From: Amycolatopsis balhimycina FH 1894
Lineage (GTDB): Bacteria > Actinomycetota > Actinomycetes > Mycobacteriales > Pseudonocardiaceae
Length of the DNA stretch: 64,000 nt
Reading direction: 5' to 3'
Assembly: GCF_000384295.1 (NCBI RefSeq)
Contig: NZ_KB913037.1
Span: 1,032,762-1,096,761 of the forward strand
Shown here: piece by piece, positions 17,319 to 25,224 of the stretch
Layout of the letters: each line of letters starts with the position of its first letter
How positions within the stretch are numbered: the first letter of the stretch is position 1
Position numbers and translations under genes: made by a program
Notes under the pieces: generated by a model
Databases searched by the model: none
Told to the model about the DNA's origin: nothing
The model's input: only the letters and a program-made list of their open reading frames with translations

Positions 17319-17438
17319 GATGTCTCCTTTGGCAGGACAGATGCTCTGAATATCAGAACGTACGGCTTGACACGAAGAGAGAGCAAGTCCTGTAATGAGA
17401 GACACGCATCCTGCTTAACGAGACAAGGAAGTGGCGTA
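17319..17438. promoter_or_regulatory. divergent promoter with sigma-70-type boxes and palindromes
   Basis: For the rightward hydroxylase I see TTGACA at 17367-17372 and TGTAAT at 17391-17396, spaced by 18 bp, one of the best consensus promoters in the window. A palindrome TCTGA-ATA-TCAGA lies at 17345-17357, and CAGGACA occurs at 17333-17339. The same CAGGACA is half of the inverted repeat at the start of the IclR gene (20662-20680), so IclR may control this promoter. Confidence 0.6.
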
Positions 17439-19076
17439 GTGCGCGAAGAGCCGGACGTCGACGTGATCGTCGTCGGGGCCGGGCCGGTCGGTATGACGGC
17501 CGCGGCCTTGCTGGCGGCGCAAGGCGTGTCGGTCATCGTCCTGGAGGTGCAGGCCGAACCGGTCGCCGAGCCCAAGGCGATCAGCATCGACGACGAGTCG
17601 CTCAGGACCTACCAGGCGGCGGGGATCGCCGACCGGATCATGCGCATCGTCGTGCCGGGCACCGGCACCGTCTATTTCGGACACGACGGGCGCCGGCTGT
17701 TCCAGGCCTCCGGCCCGGCGCCGTACCGCCTCGGCTTCCCGTTCAAGAACCCGTTCGCCCAGCCGGAACTGGAGCAGGTGCTGCGCACCGTGCTGACCGA
17801 GAACCCGCACGTAGACCTGAGGTTCGGGTCGCGCGTCGTGAACGTCACCCAGGACCGGCACCGGGTCTGCGCCGTGACCGAGGTGGCGGGCGTCGCGCGC
17901 AGCGTCCGGGCGCGCTACCTCATCGCGGCGGACGGCGGGCGCTCGACCGTCCGCACCCTGCTCGGGATCGACCTGACCGGCCGGTCCTATTCGGACAACT
18001 GGCTTGTCGTGGACACCCTCGAGGACACCCGCACCGAGCGGTACGCGATGCACTACGGCTGCCCGGAAAGGCCGCACGTCATCGTGCCCGGCCTGGACGG
18101 GCGATGCCGCTACGAGTTCGCCCTTCAAGGCGGAGAGGCAGAGCCCGGCCCCGACCCCGGCTTCGCCCTGATCGAGCGCCTGCTCGAACCCCATCGGACC
18201 ATCAGGCCGGACCAGGTGCAGCGGGCGGTGGTCTACCGGTTCAACGCGGTCAACGCCGACGAGTGGCGGCGCGGCAACATCTTCCTGATGGGCGACGCGG
18301 CCCACATGATGCCCCCCTTCGCCGGCCAGGGGCTCAACTCGGGAATTCGGGACGCGGCGAACCTCTGCTGGAAGCTCGCCGGGGTCCTCGGCGGCACCCT
18401 CGAGGAGCACCTGCTCTCGACGTATGAAACCGAGCGCCGACCGCACGTGGACGCCACCATCCGGGTCTCCGAGCGCCTCGGGCGCGTCGTGATGACCACG
18501 TCGAACCGGCTGGCGACCGGCCGGGACCGGATCATCCGCCGGATGCTCGAGACGGACGACGGGCGCAACTACCTGGAGCAGATGCGCTACCGGCCCGCCA
18601 ACACCGTCGCCGCCGGGCTGGTGCGCAGCGGCGACCTCGGAGCCGGCACCGCCGTGGCCCAGCCGCGCGTGTTCGACGCCGCCACCAGCAAGGTCCGGAT
18701 GCTGGACGAGCCGGCGGGCCACGGATGGACGACGATCGGCGTGGACGTTCCCGCGGCAGCGTGGACCGATGCCGAGTCCGTCTGCGCCATGACCGGTGCT
18801 CGACGCCTGCACGTCGTGGTCGGCCAGACGCTCCCCACCGCGATGGCGAACGCGCGCGTGCTCGTCGACGTGGACGGCGGCCTCGTGCGCGAGTTCGAGC
18901 CCTACCGCGGCAGATTCCTGCTCGTGCGCCCCGACCGGCTCATCGCAGCCTCATGGACTCCAGGCTACGGGGACGACGTCCGCGCATGGCTGGGCCAGTG
19001 GATTGACGACAAGGAGAAGAAATGCGACTCACCCGCTACTACGACGACAACGGCAACACCCGCATCGGCGAGGTGA
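17439..19076 (+). CDS. FAD-dependent aromatic hydroxylase, MhpA-like
   Basis: 545 residues. The FAD-binding motif VVGAGPVG is near residues 11-18, the DG motif falls in LIAADGGRSTVRTLLGI, and the second FAD block is GDAAHMMPPFAGQGLNSGIR. The length and the C-terminal thioredoxin-like extension match 3-(3-hydroxyphenyl)propionate hydroxylase and relatives, which add an ortho hydroxyl using NAD(P)H and oxygen. The GTG at 17439 is chosen because AAGGAAG lies about eight bases upstream and the protein begins just before the Rossmann strand. Its 3' end overlaps the next gene by 55 bases, so coupling is likely. Confidence 0.85.
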   Translation: MREEPDVDVIVVGAGPVGMTAAALLAAQGVSVIVLEVQAEPVAEPKAISIDDESLRTYQAAGIADRIMRIVVPGTGTVYFGHDGRRLFQASGPAPYRLGFPFKNPFAQPELEQVLRTVLTENPHVDLRFGSRVVNVTQDRHRVCAVTEVAGVARSVRARYLIAADGGRSTVRTLLGIDLTGRSYSDNWLVVDTLEDTRTERYAMHYGCPERPHVIVPGLDGRCRYEFALQGGEAEPGPDPGFALIERLLEPHRTIRPDQVQRAVVYRFNAVNADEWRRGNIFLMGDAAHMMPPFAGQGLNSGIRDAANLCWKLAGVLGGTLEEHLLSTYETERRPHVDATIRVSERLGRVVMTTSNRLATGRDRIIRRMLETDDGRNYLEQMRYRPANTVAAGLVRSGDLGAGTAVAQPRVFDAATSKVRMLDEPAGHGWTTIGVDVPAAAWTDAESVCAMTGARRLHVVVGQTLPTAMANARVLVDVDGGLVREFEPYRGRFLLVRPDRLIAASWTPGYGDDVRAWLGQWIDDKEKKCDSPATTTTTATPASAR

Positions 19077-19849
19077 CCGACGGGATCGTCACTCCGCTGG
19101 AGGGCATCACCACGATCGACGCCACCACCGGCATCGACCGCCTGGCTTCGGCGGCACGCGACGAGGCCGGCCGGTTCCCGTTCGAGGAGCGGGTGCTCGC
19201 CCCCATCGCCGACCCGCGGCGGGTCGTGTGCGTGGGGCTCAACTACCTGACCCACGTCGACGAGTCAAAGCGCGAGCTGCCGACCTACCCGGTCCTGTTC
19301 ACCAAGTTCGCCTCCGCACTGATCGGTGCGCACGACGACATCCTGCTCCCGCCGGAAGCCGGACAGGTGGACTACGAGGGCGAACTCTCCGTGGTGATCG
19401 GCCGGGCGGGCCGCCGCATCCCGGCGAAGGACGCCACTTCGCACATCCTCGGCTACAGCGTGGCCAACGACGTGACCATGCGCGACTACCAGTACAAGAC
19501 ACACCAGTGGCTGCAGGGCAAGGCCTGGGACAACTCGACCCCGCTCGGCCCGGTCGTCGTCACCCCGGACGAGGTCGAGATCGAGTCCCGGACACTGACG
19601 ACCACGCTCAACGGCGAGGTCGTCCAGTCTTCCTCGCTGGACCGGCTGATCTTCTCGATCTCCGAGTTGATCAGCACCGTCTCGGAGTTCACGAACCTCG
19701 AGCCGGGCGACGTCATCCTCACCGGGACGCCCGGCGGCGTGGGATACCGGCGCGACCCCCAGCTGTTCCTCAAGGACGGCGACAAGGTCAGCGTCGAGGT
19801 CACCGGCATCGGCAAGATCGAGAACCGAGTCGTCGCGGAGACGGTCTGA
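19022..19849 (+). CDS. fumarylacetoacetate hydrolase family protein
   Basis: 275 residues with the FAH catalytic domain: CVGLNYLTHVDE, PVLFTKFASALIG, DYEGELSVVIG (metal-binding acids), ANDVTMRDYQ and the end GTPGGVGYRRDP. Members hydrolyse, decarboxylate or hydrate oxo-acids made after ring cleavage. The start has AAGGAGAAGAA directly upstream and lies inside the end of the hydroxylase gene. With the VOC dioxygenase and hydroxylase it forms a plausible hydroxylation, meta-cleavage and hydrolysis set. It ends 20 bases from the convergent IclR gene. Confidence 0.88.
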   Translation: MRLTRYYDDNGNTRIGEVTDGIVTPLEGITTIDATTGIDRLASAARDEAGRFPFEERVLAPIADPRRVVCVGLNYLTHVDESKRELPTYPVLFTKFASALIGAHDDILLPPEAGQVDYEGELSVVIGRAGRRIPAKDATSHILGYSVANDVTMRDYQYKTHQWLQGKAWDNSTPLGPVVVTPDEVEIESRTLTTTLNGEVVQSSSLDRLIFSISELISTVSEFTNLEPGDVILTGTPGGVGYRRDPQLFLKDGDKVSVEVTGIGKIENRVVAETV

Positions 19850-19868
19850 CCGCGCCCACCTCCGTCGC

Positions 19869-20684
19869 TCAGCCGGCGAGGGCCAGCCGGTCGCTGACGC
19901 GGGCCGCGGCGTCGACCACGGCAGCAACCACCTCGGGCAACCGTTCGTCGGGGACCCGGGTCTCGAGGGCTGCCACACTGACGGCCGCGGTCACCGCTCC
20001 GCTCGCATCGACGATCGGAGCCGCGACGCCCAGAATGTTCTCGTCCAGCTCCCCGCGCGCGACGCAGTAGCCGTCGGCCCGGATCGACTCGAGCCGCGCC
20101 AGCAGATCCTCGACCTTGGTGAGCGTGCGCGGCGTGAACTGCTGCAGCCGCTCCCGCTTCAGCAGCACCTTGCTTTCGGCGGGAGGCAGGTGGGCGATCA
20201 GGACGAGCGCCGATGCGCCCGCGTTGACCGGCAGGGTACTGCCCCGCTCGTACGAGATGCGGACCGGATGATCGGCCTCCACCCGCTCCAGGCAGATCGC
20301 ATGGGCCCCGGCACGCCTGGTGAGCAGCACCGTCTCGCCGAGCTTCTCGCAGAGCTCGAGCATGATCGGCAACGCCACGTCCGAGAGGCCGTAGCTCCGC
20401 CGGGCGAGGCGGCCGAGCTCCAGCACGCGCGGACCGAGCCGGAAGCCGCCGGCCGGGGCTTCCTCGAGGAAACCCGCTCCGACAAGGCTCTGCACGTAAC
20501 GGTATGCCGTCGACCGCGCGGTACCCAGCGCCTGCGCGACCTCCTGGGCGCTGACGCACAGCCGGGTGTCGCAGAACAACCCCAGGATGTCCAAGGCTCG
20601 GTCGGCCGTCGAATTGCGTTCGCGATAATGGCTCGCAGCTGCGGGCTCACCACTCGGCACCTGTCCTGACATGCAGGACATCAT
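19869..20684 (-). CDS. IclR-family transcriptional regulator
   Basis: 271 residues. The N-terminal winged helix (NSTADRALDILGLF; SAQEVAQALGTARSTAYRYV; FLEEAPAGGFRLGPRVLELG) and the C-terminal effector domain (ARGELDENILGVAAPIVDAS; AAVSVAALETRV) are standard. IclR proteins bind small acids and often regulate aromatic catabolism. The start is uncertain: ATGs at 20684, 20681 and 20672 are all possible, and the long open frame upstream is not protein-like. A perfect TGTCCTG-ACATG-CAGGACA repeat overlaps the start codons and suggests autoregulation. Its position at the end of the VOC/hydroxylase/FAH block makes that block its likely target. Confidence 0.85.
   Translation of the reverse strand: MMSCMSGQVPSGEPAAASHYRERNSTADRALDILGLFCDTRLCVSAQEVAQALGTARSTAYRYVQSLVGAGFLEEAPAGGFRLGPRVLELGRLARRSYGLSDVALPIMLELCEKLGETVLLTRRAGAHAICLERVEADHPVRISYERGSTLPVNAGASALVLIAHLPPAESKVLLKRERLQQFTPRTLTKVEDLLARLESIRADGYCVARGELDENILGVAAPIVDASGAVTAAVSVAALETRVPDERLPEVVAAVVDAAARVSDRLALAG
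20662..20680. promoter_or_regulatory. inverted repeat over the IclR start, candidate operator
   Basis: Perfect 7-bp arms TGTCCTG (20662-20668) and CAGGACA (20674-20680) with a 5-base spacer. It overlaps the possible start codons of the IclR gene. One arm recurs in the divergent promoter at 17333-17339. Confidence 0.5.
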
Positions 20685-21174
20685 AGCTGAAGATCCGACA
20701 TATGGCTGGCTTGACGCCGACCCTTCAACCAGCCCTTTACCACTGCACCGAGGTCGACCCGGCTGCCTATGGCGGGCACCGGCAGCAGAGTGAGCAGCCG
20801 GTGGGACCGACGGAAGCGCAGACCCTCTACGAGTGCCACTCGTGAGCGGCGTTGCCCGGCACCCCTCGCAGCCGCACCTCGTGACGGCCACACTCCGGCT
20901 GCCGGCAACGGCCGCCGCAGCGCACTCGAAGGTCACCCACCCCAACAGCTGGTTTTGTTCGCGAGATGCGATCGCGTTTCTCTGTGAAGACCGACCGCAC
21001 GGGGTTCGGTGGGGAGGCTTGTGTTCGTGATGCCCGACCGCACTTGATGCCCGGCTTGTGAGACGGGGACTCCGTCACTTCGCGCCCGAGCCGACGAGGT
21101 CCAGAAGAAGCCGGGAACCAGTGCCACCGGGTCAGCCTGCGCACGCCGGCGCGCAGGGTCGGGGAATGGTGCGG
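20685..21174. other. 490-bp stretch without a credible gene; one IS-end-like site
   Basis: Frames here are open only because of GC bias and show no domain. At 21022-21044 a 23-mer beginning TGTTCGTG and ending GACCGCACT resembles the complement of the phased repeats at 23777-23868 (16 of 23 positions match the outermost copy). The stretch otherwise separates the catabolic island from the decayed mobile region. Confidence 0.35.
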
Positions 21175-21959
21175 TCAGCGGGGATCCGGTCCGGGGATGC
21201 GGATGCCGGCGGCGCGGAGCTTGGCTTCGAACAGTGCGGTCAGCCGCGCCGCCGCCGGGGTTGGCTCTTCGCCGTGGTGGGCGATCAGCGTGTAGCGGGT
21301 GCTGCGTCGGTGCGGGCTTGCAGGCCGGTGACGGTCTTCAACAGTGCGGGGTTGGCGAGGTAATGGTCGGCGACGGCGGTGGCGAGTTCGTCGATGCGGG
21401 GGTCGTCCGGTTCCCAGGCCGCGGCTTCGGCCGCTTGCCGGGTCAGGGTGACGAGCCGGGTGTCTTCGAGGGCGTGCTCGAAATGGGTGAGGTAGTCGTC
21501 GAAACCGTCGGGCACCAGGGCCTCGGCCAGCACCCAGCCTTCTCGGGTGGCCGCTACCTCGTCGGCGGGGAACCCGATGTCGTGCATCCGTGCCAGCAGC
21601 GCCACGGCGCGGTCGGGCAGCAGCGCACGGTCGCCGTCGGTGAGCCGGTGCAGTATGGCGCGCCGCGTGATCAGCTCGTCGATCCGGGCGGTGAGCTGCC
21701 GATCGACGTCGGCGAGCGTGGCGGCGAATCCGGCGGCGTCGGCGTCGAGCAGGCGTCCGATCTCGGCCAGCGGCACCCCGGCGGCGGCCAGCGTCCGGGA
21801 CTGCACCAGCCGCAACAGTTCGGCCGAGCCGTATCGCCGGTAGCCGGAGCTGTCGCGTTCCGGCTCCGCGACCAGGCCGAGCTTGTGGTAGTGCCGCACC
21901 GTCTTCACCGTGACGCCGACGAAGGCCGCCGCCTCCCCGATCGGGACCCCATTCCTCAT
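21175..21959 (-). pseudogene. MerR-family regulator with a C-terminal frameshift
   Basis: The N-terminus MRNGVPIGEAAAFVGV then TVKTVRHYHKLGLV is a MerR winged helix, followed by the coiled coil and a helical effector region ending ADHYLANPALLKTVTGLQAR. The uninterrupted frame stops at 21285 (224 residues). The next frame continues sensibly from about 21300 to a stop at 21175, reading TRYTLIAHHGEEPTPAAARL and LTALFEAKLRAAGIRIPG, which I recognise as the usual family end. One base appears to be missing near 21300-21306. The DNA-binding half is intact, so a truncated product may still work. The start overlaps the hydrolase stop (ATGA). A sequencing error is the main alternative. Confidence 0.65.
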
Positions 21960-22963
21960 GGGGTCAGCTTGCCCGGTGCGACGAACACCTCGTCGACGAG
22001 CCTCTGCTGGGCGTTCCGGAACGCTGCCGCGATGGACATGCCGGCGTCGTCCACGCAGTTGAGCGCGGCGGTCAGGGTCTTGCTGCCGTCGGGTGAGCTG
22101 TACATCAGCGCCGCGTGACCGACGGTGGCGCCGTCGGCCGTGGTAAGCACGAACACGCCCAGGCCGTAGTCCATGTCCGGGATACCGGTCGGGTGCGGGG
22201 TGCACATCTCGGCCAGCAGCTCGCCCGGCAGAAGCCTGCCACGCATCAGCGCGGCGATGAACGTGTGGAGGTCCCGGGTGGTCGAGATCATGTCGCCCCC
22301 GGTGGAGAGCCAGGACGGGTTGTGCCGGGTGACGTCGATCGTCTTCTGTTCGCCGGCGTCCTCGTATCGGTAGTAGGCGTGGGCGTGCGGCTCGGGGATC
22401 TCCGGTGAGGCGTCCGGAACCACGGTGCCGGACAGCCCGAGCGGTTCTGCGATCCGCTGCCGCAGCTGCTCGGCGAGCGAGTTGCCGGTGACCTTCTCGA
22501 TCAGCAGCCGGATCAGCGCGTAGTTGGTGTTGGAGTAGCTCCAGCCCGTCCCCGGCTCGAACCGCACCGATTTGGCCGACGCCAGCCGCACCAACGCCTC
22601 CGGGCGGTAGGTCGTGAACCGGCTTTCGACCCACTCCGGGCCCGCGCTGCCGTACGGAATGGGGATCCCCGGCGTTACGGTCCCTTCGTCGGACACCTCG
22701 CCGGTGAAGTTGAACAGTCCGCTGGTGTGCTGCAGCAGCATCCGGACCGTGATGCGCTCGTCCAGCCCATACTCGGGCAGGTAGCCCGCCACGAGACGGT
22801 CCAGTCCGATCTTGCCCTCGGCCACCAGTTGCAGCGCCAGGGTCGCGGTGAAGGTCTTGGTGTTGGAACCGATCCGGACGTGCCCGTCGACCGACGGTTG
22901 CATGGTCCCGCCCAGCTCGGCCACTCCGGCACTGCCGACCCACTCGCCCCGCTCGTCGTGCAC
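21956..22963 (-). CDS. serine hydrolase, beta-lactamase class C/DD-peptidase family, 5' end frameshifted
   Basis: 335 residues from a GTG at 22963. The nucleophile motif SNTK is at residues 33-36, the LQHTSGLFNF block follows, then YSNTNYALI (the YxN motif) and a GHAAL in place of the usual HxG. Relatives are esterases or D-Ala-D-Ala carboxypeptidases. The natural N-terminus is in another frame: LRKAIQEIVDSGFLGVSLR runs directly into VHDERGEWVGSAGVAEL if one base of the G4 run at 22963-22966 is removed. No ribosome site precedes the GTG, so expression as annotated is doubtful. It overlaps the MerR gene by four bases. Confidence 0.65.
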   Translation of the reverse strand: MHDERGEWVGSAGVAELGGTMQPSVDGHVRIGSNTKTFTATLALQLVAEGKIGLDRLVAGYLPEYGLDERITVRMLLQHTSGLFNFTGEVSDEGTVTPGIPIPYGSAGPEWVESRFTTYRPEALVRLASAKSVRFEPGTGWSYSNTNYALIRLLIEKVTGNSLAEQLRQRIAEPLGLSGTVVPDASPEIPEPHAHAYYRYEDAGEQKTIDVTRHNPSWLSTGGDMISTTRDLHTFIAALMRGRLLPGELLAEMCTPHPTGIPDMDYGLGVFVLTTADGATVGHAALMYSSPDGSKTLTAALNCVDDAGMSIAAAFRNAQQRLVDEVFVAPGKLTP

Positions 22964-23435
22964 CCCGCAGCGACACCCCCAGGAAACCGGAATCGACGAT
23001 CTCCTGGATCGCCTTCCGCAGCTCCGGCCGATCCGGCTCGGCGATGTCGAGCACGGCGGCGATCTTGCGGGCCATCTCGGCCATGGTCGGGCTGGGCCCG
23101 CCGTGGCGGGTGGCTTCGACGGCGAGCAGGACCGTGTCGCGGAAGTGGGCGGCCTCGGCTGGTTCCTGCCGGTTCAGCAGGTTCACGGCAGCGGCCAAGG
23201 CCAGCAGCACCTGATCGGCGAGTGCCGCGGCGGACTTGCCCTTCAGGTCGATGTCCTTGACCTTCGCGGCGAGGACATGCCCGAGCGGACCGGTCGCCGA
23301 CGCCAGGGCGATGCTGCCGTCGGTGGCGATCTCGACGGGCTTGCCGGCAGCACCGGCGGCGGCCATCAGTGAAACCGCACCGTAAGCGGCGGTGCGCAGG
23401 GTGCTCCGGTCCTCATCGGTCAGGGTGATGGACAT
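22964..23435 (-). pseudogene. conserved actinobacterial ~150-residue protein fused to the hydrolase N-terminus
   Basis: The first ~135 residues (MSITLTDEDRSTLRTAAYGA; AADQVLLALAAAV-like helices; PSPTMAEMARKIAAVLD) match, from memory, a small conserved helical protein of Streptomyces and relatives that normally ends here. Instead the frame continues as EPDRPELRKAIQEIVDSG, which reads like the N-terminus of the downstream hydrolase, then loses frame at 22963-22966. A deletion that joined two neighbouring genes, followed by a one-base insertion, would explain this. AAGGAG lies before the ATG at 23435. The frame stays open through to the MerR gene only because of GC bias. Confidence 0.5.
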
Positions 23436-23776
23436 GGCGGTGCTCCTTCAACTCGGTCGTCCCGGGGCTTGATGCGCCGGTGCGACGAGCTTCCGGCCTG
23501 CCCCAAGGTCAACCTCAACCGTAATCTGGCTCACGCAGTCAGCGGCGAGACGTACGCTCATGGCTCATGGCTTACCGGTCGTTCGGGAAGGCGGCGGCGT
23601 TCGCCAGCCGCCAGCGCGATAACCCGTTCCACTTCCGCGCTCCTCGGCCACCCACGACTGACAACGCGGTGGCCCCGCAACGACGAAAGACAACTGGGGC
23701 GTCCGGCGCGAAGCGGAGGACGAACGATCTGAACAGGCCTCACGCAGCGGCCCGACTTGATCACAAGTAATGCCAT
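23436..23776. other. 341-bp gene-free stretch upstream of the MSITL gene
   Basis: No protein-like frame. Two direct GGTTGA units on the minus strand (about 23507-23520) precede the MSITL gene and could belong to its promoter, but no convincing -10 box follows. The left of the window's phased 23-bp repeats begins immediately after this stretch. Confidence 0.3.
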
Positions 23777-23868
23777 AGTGCGGTCGGAACTCGGCGACAT
23801 TGATCATGGCAGGTGACCGACATGTGCGGTCAGAATCCACGAACAAGTGCGGTCAAAACTCGCGGACA
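23777..23868. repeat. four phased 23-bp units, probable IS21-like terminal repeat
   Basis: Units at 23777-23799, 23823-23845 and 23846-23868 share the pattern (A/T)GTGCGGTC-(A/G)(A/G)AA-...-ACA. A degenerate fourth unit (23800-23822) keeps only the GACCGACA end, so all four are in a strict 23-bp phase. Multiple internal copies of a terminal motif ending in CA are characteristic of IS21-family ends. No istA/istB gene is nearby, so this would be an orphan end. The outer boundary at 23868 abuts an IS3-type transposase fragment whose stop codon falls inside the last unit. Confidence 0.5.
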
Positions 23869-24050
23869 TAAACATCGGCCCGCTCGGCCGCCTCCAGAGG
23901 CTTGTCGCCGTGGACCTCGGCCGCGGTAATCCGGCGTAGTTCGTCTTTGGCCCAGACGCTGAGCATGCCCGCGTCGATACCCAGCTCGCGGGCGACCTCG
24001 GAGATCGTCCGGCCGGAATCGATCACCCTTGTGGGCAGCCTCGACCTTGT
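23853..24050 (-). pseudogene. IS3-family transposase OrfA fragment, frameshifted and truncated
   Basis: Minus-strand reading gives RYKVEAAHKG, then after a one-base shift VIDSGRTISEVARELGID, AGMLSVWAKDELRR and ITAAEVHGDKPLEAAERA. This is the HTH and linker of IS3-type OrfA proteins. The N-terminal tail and the leucine zipper are missing; the right-hand part is replaced by the 23-bp repeat array that supplies the stop at 23853-23855. A dead remnant. Confidence 0.6.
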
Positions 24051-24099
24051 ACCTCAAACACCCGACACAGGGTCGGCACAACACCCCTGGGGCCGGCAA

Positions 24100-24273
24100 C
24101 GCCATGGGCCCCGACCGGTCAACCCGCCGGCGCCACAGCACCCGGCGACCGTAGCTGTTCGTGGCCGCGACATAATCAAGGTCCGCCCCCGTGGAGTCCG
24201 CCCCGCAGCTTGCTCCTCGAGATAGAACACCCACATCTGTTGCTCAGCCGACTCATCGACAGGCGGCAAGAGC
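24100..24273 (-). pseudogene. fragment resembling the tail of a plasmid DUF2637/Spd-type protein
   Basis: PPVDESAEQQMWVFYLEEQA then AGRTPRG is followed, after a one-base shift in a G5 run near 24190, by ADLDYVAATNSYGRRVLW. The pattern (E..AAGRTP.GA.L..VAGT..YGRR) is one I associate with C-terminal tails of actinobacterial plasmid transfer proteins. Only about 45 codons remain. Assignment is tentative; what is solid is the frameshift inside a protein-like stretch. Confidence 0.3.
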
Positions 24274-25224
24274 TTAAGCGGCCTGATAATGAGGTCGGCT
24301 GATAACCGAGTTGCGCTCGCGGCTTTCCGCGAGCGGGTGAGTCTCGCCGGTCATGGCGGCCAGAGCAGCGGCGACTTCGTGGAGATCGGCCCGGACGTAG
24401 GTGGTCGTGGTGCCGGCGTCGCTCTTGCCGGTATGCCCCGCGTACTCCCGCGCGACACCATAGCCGAAGTTCCGCTCCACCCAGGTCAGGGTCGTGTGTC
24501 GCAGCCAGTGCGTGGTGACTCCCTGCCTTGCGACCCACGGCAGGTGCTTTCCCAAGCGCGTCCACAAGTAGTCGTAGCGCCGAGCAGTGATCGGCTGGCC
24601 AATGCGATACCTCAAGAGCTGGTCACCGGAGGTCGCGCCACGCTCTTCAGCGTGCCGGAGGAGATGGCGCATCAGGGTGGGAGACACCGGCTGCCACCGC
24701 ACCGTCTCGCCCTTCTCACGCAACCGAACCAGACACTGCTCGGCGTCCAGGTCGTCGGGACACAGGGCGAGTGCCCCACCCCGGCGGCACGCTGTCTCGG
24801 TGTGCAGTCGCAGGATGAGCAAGTCGAGTTCCGGATCGTTTCCGGTCGCCGCGGCGACGTCGTTGATCTCAGCGAGTCGCTCGTTCGGCAATGCCCGTCG
24901 GGTGCTGGCCAGCCGTCGAGGCTTGGCAACGCGTGTCGCCGGGTTGTCCGCCTCGGCGATCAGCTGATCGGCGACAGCATGCCGATACATGCACCTCAGC
25001 GCAGCGATCAAATGCTCCGCCGCGCTTCGCCCGCCCCGTGAGTTCTTCCGGACGACAACGCGAGCCTTCACCTCATCGGCAAGTTGCCGGATTTCCAGCG
25101 GCGTCGGCTCGTCGATTCGCCGATCGCCCCAGACCGCGACGACGCGTTCCCAGTACGAGCCGTAAACGCGACGAGTACCTGCTGGGACAGCATTGGCGAC
25201 CTGCGGAAGGTAGTCAGCGCTCAT
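24274..25224 (-). CDS. tyrosine recombinase/integrase, apparently intact
   Basis: 316 residues. An N-terminal SAM-like core-binding domain (about 10-100) is followed by a catalytic domain with the full set: Arg near 147 (TACRRGG), H239-x-x-R242 (THWLRHTTLT), H264 (YAGHTGKS) and nucleophile Y276 (TTTTYVRAD). Such enzymes integrate and excise ICEs, plasmids or phages. Its start overlaps the stop of the AbrB-like gene (ATGA, 25221-25224), a pairing common at the ends of actinomycete integrative elements. It is unlike the two trio recombinases at 26125 and 52064. No tRNA or obvious attachment site was found next to it. Confidence 0.85.
   Translation of the reverse strand: MSADYLPQVANAVPAGTRRVYGSYWERVVAVWGDRRIDEPTPLEIRQLADEVKARVVVRKNSRGGRSAAEHLIAALRCMYRHAVADQLIAEADNPATRVAKPRRLASTRRALPNERLAEINDVAAATGNDPELDLLILRLHTETACRRGGALALCPDDLDAEQCLVRLREKGETVRWQPVSPTLMRHLLRHAEERGATSGDQLLRYRIGQPITARRYDYLWTRLGKHLPWVARQGVTTHWLRHTTLTWVERNFGYGVAREYAGHTGKSDAGTTTTYVRADLHEVAAALAAMTGETHPLAESRERNSVISRPHYQAA

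Noticed and set aside
21285..23435. 716-codon continuous frame joining the MSITL protein to MerR
   Set aside because: The middle is out of frame with a clear serine hydrolase, so the continuity is an accident of GC bias and a frameshift, not a real fusion to MerR.
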